DNA of 34,361 nt from Asaia bogorensis. Its GTDB lineage: Bacteria > Pseudomonadota > Alphaproteobacteria > Rhodospirillales > CAMCUA01. Made by a program: the position numbers and the translations under genes. A model generated the notes under the pieces. It saw only the letters and a program-made list of their open reading frames with translations, searched no databases and had not been told where the DNA came from. Of this stretch, positions 27,275 through 34,361 are shown piece by piece (the first letter of the stretch is position 1; each line of letters begins with the position of its first letter). Where the stretch lies: contig CAMCUA010000005.1 in NCBI GenBank assembly GCA_945878455.1, forward strand, positions 1-34,361, in the 5' to 3' direction.

Positions 27275-28028
27275 AGCTTTGCTCGCCCTACTGCTGGCCG
27301 GGACGGTTCTTGTACCGCAATCTTCGCCTCAGGCCGCCGAAGGCAGCGCGCCGCCGGCTCAGGCGTGGTCCTTCAAGGGGGTCTTCGGCACTTACGACCG
27401 GGCTGCTGCACGTCGCGGCCTGCAATTATATCGCGAGGTGTGCGCGGCCTGCCATTCGCTGAACCTGGTCGCCTTCCGACATCTCGGGGACATCGGTTTC
27501 CGCGAACCGGAGGTCAAGGCGGTGGCCGAAGCCTACAAGGTCAAGGACGGTCCCGACGATGCCGGCGACATGTTCGAGCGCGCCGGTCGGCCGAGCGATT
27601 ATTTCCCGGCGCCTTTCGCCAATGCCAAGGCGGCGCGTGCCTCTAACGGCGGCGCCTTGCCGCCGGATCTGTCGCTGATCGCCAAGGCGCGCAAGCAGGG
27701 ACCGGATTACCTTTATGCCCTGATGACGGGCTTCAAGGCGCCGCCGGCCGGCATGACGCTGATGCCGGGGATGAACTACAACGAATATTTCCCCGGCCAT
27801 CAGATCGCCATGGCGCCGCCCCTGGTGGAAGGCGCCCTGACCTTCGCCGATGGCACGACAGCGTCCGTTTCGCAGATGGCCAAGGATCTGGTGACGTTTC
27901 TTTCATGGACGGCGGAACCCGAGATGGAGGCGCGCAAGCGCCTGGGCGTCAAGGTGATGCTGTTCCTTCTGGTATTGACCGGCTTGCTTTATGCCTTGAT
28001 GCGAACCATCTGGCAGAAACTGCATTAG
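27267..28028 (+). CDS. petC: Cytochrome c1
   Basis: [24 protein letters not shown] (CxxCH); [26 protein letters not shown]-terminal TM anchor. Confidence 0.97.
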   Translation: MHKALLALLLAGTVLVPQSSPQAAEGSAPPAQAWSFKGVFGTYDRAAARRGLQLYREVCAACHSLNLVAFRHLGDIGFREPEVKAVAEAYKVKDGPDDAGDMFERAGRPSDYFPAPFANAKAARASNGGALPPDLSLIAKARKQGPDYLYALMTGFKAPPAGMTLMPGMNYNEYFPGHQIAMAPPLVEGALTFADGTTASVSQMAKDLVTFLSWTAEPEMEARKRLGVKVMLFLLVLTGLLYALMRTIWQKLH

Positions 28029-28069
28029 GTCGGACCCGCCCGGTCCGTCCGGGCCGCCGAGTGATGAAG

Positions 28070-28113
28070 ACGCCCTCGTCGGCGGCCTGCGGTGGCCCGG
28101 CGGGGGCGTTTTC
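28070..28113 (+). terminator. Putative rho-independent terminator after petABC
   Basis: ACGCCC (28070-28075) pairs with GGGCGT (28104-28109), followed by TTTTCGTT; imperfect stem. Confidence 0.5.
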
Positions 28114-28151
28114 GTTCCGCCGCGCTGTCGCGCGTCGGGTGGAGAAGTCGG

Positions 28152-29291
28152 ATGATCATGGTCCAGGCCGCCAAAGTTCCGCGCGCCGGGGTTATCCTGC
28201 GCGATGCAACCCTCGCCGACGTCCCAGCGTTATTGGGTTTGGAAGAACGCTGCTTTGCGATCGACCGCCTGTCACGGCGCAGCTTTCAGCACCTGGTCGC
28301 GCACGGAAATGCCATCTGCCAGCTGGTTGAGCGCCAAGATGATATTCTCGGCTACGTGCTGGTGCTGTTCCGACAGGGCTTACCGATGGCCCGTATGTAT
28401 TCCCTGGCCGTCGATCCCGATGCGCAGGGGCAGGGGCTCGGGCGCATGCTCCTGGAAGCCGGAGAGGCGGCGGCCCGGGCACGTAACTGCGTTACCATGC
28501 GGCTTGAAGCGCATCTTCATAACGATGCCGCCATCGGCCTTTATGCGGCGGCAGGGTATCGGGAGTTCGGCATCTATCCGGACTATTACGAGGATCACGC
28601 CGATGCCAAACGGTTCGAGAAGCGGCTGATTACCGGTCCGGGTCCCGACCAGACGCGGGTTCCTTATTATGCGCAGACCCTGGAATTCACCTGCGGGGCG
28701 GCGGCGCTGATGATGGCGATGGGGGCGCTCGACCGGAATCTTCGTCTCGACCGCCGGTTGGAGTTGCGCCTGTGGCGCGAATCGACCACGGTCTACATGA
28801 CCAAGGGCCACGGCGGCTCCGGACCGCATGGCTTGGCCTTGGCCGCTTATCGGCGGGGCTTCGATGTTCGGGTTCATGTCAGCGACGAGACGGATTTGTT
28901 CATCGATTCCGTGCGCAGCGCGCATAAGAAAGAAGTCATCCGTCTGGTCGAAGAAGATTTCCTCGCCGAGATCGCCGAGACCGATATGGTGGTGCAGCGC
29001 GGAAGGTTGGGCATCGACGATCTCGCCGCCTCTTTCGCCCGGGGTGCCGTGCCGGTGGTGATGGTCAGTTCCTATCGCTTCGATCGCAAGAAAATGCCGC
29101 ACTGGGTGACGCTGGCCGACATCGATGACCAGTTTGTCTATGTGCACGATCCCTTCGTCGACGTGAAAGAACAGCAAAGTGCCACCGACTGTATGAGCAT
29201 GCCGATACCGCGTGCTGAATTCGCCCGGATGGTCCGTTATGGCCGGGCTCAGCTCCAGGCCAGCATCGTGCTGGGCCCGGGCCGGCACTGA
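28152..29291 (+). CDS. GNAT N-acetyltransferase fused to peptidase C39-like domain
   Basis: GNAT half: MARMYSLAVDPDAQGQGLGRMLLEAGEAAARARNCVTMRLEAHLHNDAAIGLYAAAGYREFG; C39-like half: PYYAQTLEFTCGAAALMMAM and HWVTLADIDDQFVYVHDPF (Cys and His/Asp catalytic-type motifs). Confidence 0.9.
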   Translation: MIMVQAAKVPRAGVILRDATLADVPALLGLEERCFAIDRLSRRSFQHLVAHGNAICQLVERQDDILGYVLVLFRQGLPMARMYSLAVDPDAQGQGLGRMLLEAGEAAARARNCVTMRLEAHLHNDAAIGLYAAAGYREFGIYPDYYEDHADAKRFEKRLITGPGPDQTRVPYYAQTLEFTCGAAALMMAMGALDRNLRLDRRLELRLWRESTTVYMTKGHGGSGPHGLALAAYRRGFDVRVHVSDETDLFIDSVRSAHKKEVIRLVEEDFLAEIAETDMVVQRGRLGIDDLAASFARGAVPVVMVSSYRFDRKKMPHWVTLADIDDQFVYVHDPFVDVKEQQSATDCMSMPIPRAEFARMVRYGRAQLQASIVLGPGRH

Positions 29292-29307
29292 GCGGCCGGC
29301 CCCCGCC

Positions 29308-30804
29308 GTGCTGGTCGTCATTGTCGATCGTTGGACCAAGCAACGGCTGCTCGAAGCAGGATTTGCCGATCTGAACGTGCGCGTTGTGACCGCCAGGGAA
29401 TACGTTGGCTTTCCCCGGGCCTTTGGGCGTCGCGGCACGCGGATCATCAATCTCAGTCGCCGTTACGCCTATATGGACTACGGCTACTACTGCTCGCTGC
29501 TGGCAGAAGCCCGCGGCCATCGGGTGATACCCACCGTGACCGGCATTCTCACCTTGGGCAGTCGCGCCTTGTCTCGCCTTGCCCTGCCGGAACTGGACGC
29601 CGCTCTGCGGCGGCGCATCTCGCGCCTGTCCGAACCGCCGGAACCGATGTTCGACCTGTTCGTCGCCTTCGGACAGACGGACGATTCCCGGTTTCAGAAG
29701 TTGGCCCGTCATGCCTTTGACCGATTCCGCTGCCCCTTGTTGCTGCTGCGGATCGAAAATCGCGAAGACGGCTGGTGCGTGCGCTCCGTCCGGGCGCTGG
29801 CCAGCCGCGATCTCAACGAAGACCGCTTCGCCCTGTTCCAGCTGGCGCTCGAGCGCCACCTGCGCGTCGGCTTCGGCCGGCAGGCTGCACGCAGCGCGCC
29901 GCGTTACAGCATCGCCATGCTGCACAATCCGCGTGAAGCCTTTCCGCCGTCATCGCCGCGCGCCTTGCGCCGCTTCATTCGGGCCGGCATGTCGCTGGGT
30001 ATGGAAGTGGAGCTGATCGAACCGAAAGATCTGTTGCAGATCGCTGAATACGACGCCCTGTTCATCCGCGAAACCACTTCCATCGACGATCACACCTATC
30101 GGGTGGCGCGCCGGGCCGAATACGAAGGCATGGTAGTTCTCGACGATCCGGATTCGATCGTGCGCTGTACCAACAAGGTCTTCCTGGCCGAACTGCTGGC
30201 CGCCAACGGCGTACCTTCGCCGCGCACCGTGGTATTGGAGCCCGACCGCCTGGCCGCCGCGGAATCGGAATTAGGCTATCCGATGGTCTTGAAGGTGCCC
30301 GACGGATCGTTTTCGCGCGGCATCCACAAAGTTCAGAATCGTGAGGAACTGCGCCAGCGTGCCAGCGAACTGTTCAAGCGGTCGGATGTGATTCTGGCGC
30401 AGCAGTATGTCTATACCGACTACGATTGGCGGGTCGGCATCCTCAACGGCCGGCCGTTGTTCGTCTGCCAGTACTTCATGTCGCGCCATCACTGGCAGAT
30501 CATTCGTCACGGGGCCAGCGGACCGGCCCTCGGGCGCGCCCGCACCTTCTCGGTCGAAGAAGCGCCGAAGGCTGTGGTCGAAACGGCGTTGCGCGCCGCC
30601 CGCCTCATCGGCGACGGATTGTACGGCGTCGACCTCAAGGAGACTGCCGACGGAGTCGTCGTCATGGAGGTCAACGACAATCCGAATATCGACGCTGGCA
30701 TCGAGGATCAGGTGATGGGCGATGCCCTGTATCTGGCGATCATGGAAGAATTCGCCCGGCGGCTCGATCATCGCCGCCGCTCCCCCGGCTCGCCGCCGCT
30801 CTGA
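29308..30804 (+). CDS. RimK-family ATP-grasp ligase with RimK-like N-terminal domain
   Basis: C-terminal ATP-grasp: YPMVLKVPDGSFSRGIHKV; DWRVGILNGRPLFVCQYFM; GVDLKETADGVVVMEVNDNPNIDAGIEDQ; long N-terminal VVIVDRWTKQRLLEAGFADLNVRVVTAREY...; GTG start. Confidence 0.9.
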   Translation: MLVVIVDRWTKQRLLEAGFADLNVRVVTAREYVGFPRAFGRRGTRIINLSRRYAYMDYGYYCSLLAEARGHRVIPTVTGILTLGSRALSRLALPELDAALRRRISRLSEPPEPMFDLFVAFGQTDDSRFQKLARHAFDRFRCPLLLLRIENREDGWCVRSVRALASRDLNEDRFALFQLALERHLRVGFGRQAARSAPRYSIAMLHNPREAFPPSSPRALRRFIRAGMSLGMEVELIEPKDLLQIAEYDALFIRETTSIDDHTYRVARRAEYEGMVVLDDPDSIVRCTNKVFLAELLAANGVPSPRTVVLEPDRLAAAESELGYPMVLKVPDGSFSRGIHKVQNREELRQRASELFKRSDVILAQQYVYTDYDWRVGILNGRPLFVCQYFMSRHHWQIIRHGASGPALGRARTFSVEEAPKAVVETALRAARLIGDGLYGVDLKETADGVVVMEVNDNPNIDAGIEDQVMGDALYLAIMEEFARRLDHRRRSPGSPPL

Positions 30805-30819
30805 CGCCTGCAGCTGCCA

Positions 30820-31209
30820 TTAGGGCCGATGGTCCATAAGTTCCCGCACTGCATGGACCAGATCGGCCATCCGCAGCGGTTTGCCCATGACGCGGATGGG
30901 TCCTAACGTATCCATGGTGGCAGGATCGACAGCTTCGCGCATGCCGGTCAACAGGATGACCGGCAGGTCGGCGCGAATGCGGCGCGCCTGTCCGATCAGT
31001 TCCTGACCGTCCATGATCGGCATCAATAGATCGGTCACCAAGACGTCGAAGGCATAGGGGTCGCGTGCCAATTCGGCCAGGGCTTCCACACCGTTGGTGT
31101 GGCCGGTGACCCGTAGTCCCAGGTGCCGCAACTGTACTTCGCTTGCCGCCAACAGTTCTCGTTCATCGTCGAGGAACAGCACGCGCGGCCCATCTTGCTC
31201 ATCAGCCAC
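30820..31209 (-). CDS. Stand-alone response regulator receiver protein
   Basis: VLFLDDERELL; DVLVTDLLMPIMDG; VILLTG; RVMGKPLRMADLV; no output domain. Confidence 0.92.
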   Translation of the reverse strand: MADEQDGPRVLFLDDERELLAASEVQLRHLGLRVTGHTNGVEALAELARDPYAFDVLVTDLLMPIMDGQELIGQARRIRADLPVILLTGMREAVDPATMDTLGPIRVMGKPLRMADLVHAVRELMDHRP

Positions 31210-31373
31210 CGCTTGGTCCTCTTTCCCCTACCGCTCGCAAGGAGCCATGACTCGATGCTATTGGTAACACGACGTTCGTCGCAAGGCGATGGTCCCGCTA
31301 CCTCTCGAATGTAATTGCACCCTTGACTGTTCGATGCAAAAAATTGGCGCCAACCACGAGGGAATGAATTGAT

Positions 31374-32273
31374 ATGGCCCCAAATTCCGGCACGCCGCCG
31401 GTTGTCGGCATCATCGGCGGCAGCGGCGTTTACCAGATCGAGGGGCTGCAGAACGCTCAATGGCGGCGCGTCGCATCGCCCTTCGGCACACCGTCCGACG
31501 AATTCCTGTTCGGCGAGCTGGATGGGCAGGGCGTCGTCTTTCTGCCGCGTCATGGACGCGGCCACCGCATCCCGCCCAGCGAACTGAACTTCCGCGCCAA
31601 CATCGACGCCTTGAAGCGCTGCGGGGTTACCGAGATCGTCAGCCTCAGCGCCTGCGGCTCGTTCCGCGAGGATCTGCCGCCAGGCACCTTCGTCATCGTC
31701 GATCAATTTATCGATCGCACCTTCGCGCGCACCAAGTCTTTTTTCAGCACTGGCATGGTGGCGCACGTCGGTTTCGGCCACCCCGTCTGTTCGCGCCTCG
31801 GCGATCATCTGGAATCGGCCGCCGAGGGGTTGGGTATCGCGACGGTACGGCGCGGCACCTATCTGGTGATGGAAGGGCCGCAGTTTTCCACCTTGGCCGA
31901 GTCCAAGCTTTACCGCTCCTGGGGTTGCGATGTAATCGGCATGACCAACATGCCGGAAGCCAAACTCGCCCGCGAGGCCGAGATGTGCTACGCCACCGTC
32001 GCCATGGTCACCGACTACGACTGCTGGCATCCCGAGCATGACCACGTCACTGTCGATGCGGTGATCAAGGTACTGCTCGGCAACGCCGACAAGGCGCGCA
32101 ATCTGGTCAAGGCGACGATCCCCCGCTTGGCCGGACGTCAGGACATCTGCTCCGCCGGCTGTCACCGCGCCTTGGACAACGCCCTCATCACCGCGCCGGA
32201 GGCCCGCGATCCGGCTGTATTGGCCAAGCTCGATGCGGTCTCCGGGCGCGTGCTTGGCGTGCGCAGGCCATGA
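31374..32273 (+). CDS. mtnP: S-methyl-5'-thioadenosine phosphorylase
   Basis: [113 protein letters not shown]. Confidence 0.96.
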   Translation: MAPNSGTPPVVGIIGGSGVYQIEGLQNAQWRRVASPFGTPSDEFLFGELDGQGVVFLPRHGRGHRIPPSELNFRANIDALKRCGVTEIVSLSACGSFREDLPPGTFVIVDQFIDRTFARTKSFFSTGMVAHVGFGHPVCSRLGDHLESAAEGLGIATVRRGTYLVMEGPQFSTLAESKLYRSWGCDVIGMTNMPEAKLAREAEMCYATVAMVTDYDCWHPEHDHVTVDAVIKVLLGNADKARNLVKATIPRLAGRQDICSAGCHRALDNALITAPEARDPAVLAKLDAVSGRVLGVRRP

Positions 32274-33391
32274 AGGTCGGTGGGCGGCACTACCGTTCGA
32301 TCTGGCGCACGGCGGACGGCCGGGCCGTCGAGATCATCGACCAGACCAAACTGCCGCATGCCTTCGTCACGTGCCGGCTGGAGACGGTTGCCGATGCCGC
32401 CCATGCCATTCAGGTCATGCTGGTGCGGGGCGCGCCGCTGATCGGGGCGACTGCCGCCTATGGCCTGTGCCTGGCCCTGCGCGACGATCCGTCCGACCAG
32501 GCCTTGCGCACCGCCTACGACGCCTTGGTCGTCACCCGGCCGACGGCGATCAACTTGCGATGGGCTTTGGACGAGATGCTGGCTGTGCTCGCCCAGCTTC
32601 CGACCAGTCGCCGCACCGAAGCCGCTTGGCGCCGCGCCGCTGAGCTGTGCGACGAGGATGTAGCAATCAATTCGGCGATCGGCGAGCACGGCCTGGAATT
32701 GATCCGCCAGGCATGGCAACGCAAGGGCCAGCGTGGCCGTGTCGAGGTATTGACTCATTGCAATGCCGGTTGGCTGGCCACTGTCGACTGGGGCACGGCG
32801 CTGGCGCCGCTCTACAAGGCGCACGATGCTGGTATCCCGATTCACGTCTGGGTCGACGAAACCCGGCCGCGCAATCAGGGCGCTCACCTGACCGCTTGGG
32901 AGTTGGGCGGACATGGTGTGGCGCACACCGTCATCGTCGATAACGTCGGCGGCCATCTGATGCAGCGTGGCCAGGTCGATCTCTGCATCGTCGGCACCGA
33001 CCGCACCACGGCCGGCGGCGATGTGTGCAACAAGATCGGCACCTACCTGAAGGCGCTGGCCGCCCATGACAATGGCGTGCCCTTTTATGTCGCGCTGCCG
33101 TCGCCGACCATTGATTGGAACCTGGAGAGCGGCGCCGACATTCCCATCGAACAGCGTACGCCCGACGAGGTGGCCCGCATCGCCGGGCGCACCGCCGACG
33201 GATCTGTGGTCGAGATCACGATAACGCCGGAAAACAGCCCGGCAGCGAACTATGCCTTCGATGTGACCCCGGCCCGTCTCGTCACTGCCCTGATCTGCGA
33301 ACGCGGCGTCTGCGCCGCCTCGCGCGCCGGATTGCTCGGCCTGTTTCCAGAACGGGTCCCCGAAGCTAAGGGCGGTGGCGGGCCGATTTGA
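32270..33391 (+). CDS. mtnA: S-methyl-5-thioribose-1-phosphate isomerase
   Basis: [95 protein letters not shown]. Confidence 0.96.
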   Translation: MKVGGRHYRSIWRTADGRAVEIIDQTKLPHAFVTCRLETVADAAHAIQVMLVRGAPLIGATAAYGLCLALRDDPSDQALRTAYDALVVTRPTAINLRWALDEMLAVLAQLPTSRRTEAAWRRAAELCDEDVAINSAIGEHGLELIRQAWQRKGQRGRVEVLTHCNAGWLATVDWGTALAPLYKAHDAGIPIHVWVDETRPRNQGAHLTAWELGGHGVAHTVIVDNVGGHLMQRGQVDLCIVGTDRTTAGGDVCNKIGTYLKALAAHDNGVPFYVALPSPTIDWNLESGADIPIEQRTPDEVARIAGRTADGSVVEITITPENSPAANYAFDVTPARLVTALICERGVCAASRAGLLGLFPERVPEAKGGGGPI

Positions 33392-33426
33392 AACCGGCCC
33401 CTACGCGCGTAGAGGCGGGTTTCAAA
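33387..33426. repeat. Imperfect 40-bp palindromic element at the mtnA 3' end (dispersed-repeat-like / bidirectional terminator)
   Basis: TTTGAAACCGGCCCCTACGCGCGTAGAGGCGGGTTTCAAA; perfect core CTACGCGCGTAG (33401-33412). Confidence 0.65.
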
Positions 33427-33446
33427 GCCGCCTGTCTTTCCTCTGC

Positions 33447-34116
33447 TCAGCCGACGTTCTTGCGGAAGAAGTCGAGCGTGCGTTCCATCGCCTGCTTGGC
33501 GCTGGTCGGATGGAAGCTGCCGCGCTGGTCGCAATGAAAACCGTGGCCGGCGTCCTTATAGATGAACAGCGGCAGGTTGGGGTGCTTGGCGCGGACTGCC
33601 TCGACCTTCTCCAGCGGGATGCTGGCGTCCTTCTCGCCGAAGTGCAGCATGGTGGGGCAGGTCGGCTTCTCGTCCTTGAAGTCGTGGAGCTGTCCGCCGT
33701 AGTAGCACGAGGCGGCAGCAGGCTTTATCCGGCAGGCCGCCAGCCAGGAAAGCGATCCGCCCCAGCAGTAGCCGACGACGCCGACCTTGCCGGCACCCTT
33801 CACGGCGTCCATGGCGGCGGCAACGTCCTTCAATGCGTCATCCCAGGCGATTTTGCCGCGAATATCGAGGCCGGCGGCGATATCAGTCTGCTCGTAGCCC
33901 AATTCGATGCCCTTCTTGACCCGGTCGAACAAGGGCCGGCGCGATGGCCAGATAGCCTTGCGCGGCGAAACTGTCGGTCACGGCGCGTATGTGGCTGTTG
34001 GCACCGAAGATTTCCTGGATGACAACGATCCCGCCGCGCGGCTTGCCCGTCGGTTCGGCCTTGTAGGCGTCGAATGCATGTCCGTCGGCGGCCTTCAAAG
34101 TGATGGTCTTGCCCAT
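33447..34116 (-). pseudogene. Dienelactone hydrolase family protein, frameshifted
   Basis: N-terminal part in one frame (MGKTITLKAADGHAFDAYKAEPTGKPRGGIVVIQEIFGANSHIRAVTDSFAAQGYLAIAPAL) continues in another (FDRVKKGIELGYEQTDIAAG...VGYCWGGSLSWLA...DAGHGF); apparent +1 base near 33931. Confidence 0.88.
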
Positions 34117-34264
34117 GACGTATTCCTCCCTGAGTGATGGCGGCTGGATTTAAGCAGGGAGAAAGCCGGGCGGGCAAGGCCGCTGCCGGCACATTCAGAC
34201 GTTGAAGCGGAAAAGACGCTAAATTCTCATTCCAAGTGCAACACCGTTATGCTTCGGAGTTGCG

Positions 34265-34361
34265 ATGGGAATTCACTATGGTCAGCTCGACCTTGATGAG
34301 CGTTACGAGCTTTATCGTCTCCGGGAGGACGGTAGAGGCGTTCGAGAGATCGGCCGCCTGA
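34265..34361 (+). mobile_element. IS30-family transposase, N-terminal fragment (cut by window end)
   Basis: ATG at 34265 reads MGIHYGQLDLDERYELYRLREDGRGVREIGRL, matching the N-terminal HTH_38-type pattern of IS30 transposases; not in supplied ORF track. Confidence 0.82.

Overview
The window is an ordinary-looking, GC-rich alphaproteobacterial chromosome segment. The Rhodospirillales-like assignment is an inference from gene content and order. It is densely coding, with about 31 supportable genes. The order is: glnS 3' end; SDR oxidoreductase; EamA transporter; SAM methyltransferase; csaA remnant; phasin; TetR regulator; RpoH-type sigma factor; proC; YbjN-like protein; ubiK; hldD; lgt; MidA/NDUFAF7-like methyltransferase; pgeF; lipoprotein; a convergent MoxR/DUF58/DUF4159/GATase-like operon; DUF1285; NUDIX CoA pyrophosphatase; DUF6111; CCA-adding enzyme; a small membrane protein; cysH; hemF; trmL; petABC (bc1 complex); a GNAT-peptidase C39 fusion plus RimK-like ATP-grasp pair; an orphan receiver protein; mtnP-mtnA; a frameshifted dienelactone hydrolase; and the start of an IS30-family transposase cut by the window edge. 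No rRNA, tRNA or CRISPR array was recognised. The most promising little-characterised system is the GNAT-C39 peptidase plus ATP-grasp ligase pair (28152-30804). Other items worth checking are an internally deleted CsaA, a TA-flanked MITE-like element that supplies a stop codon, a perfect TGTGA-N6-TCACA site, a 14-bp inverted repeat upstream of the phasin gene, a 37-aa membrane micro-ORF overlapping pgeF, and the frameshifted hydrolase next to the IS30 end. All family calls come from reading motifs by eye; no searches were run.
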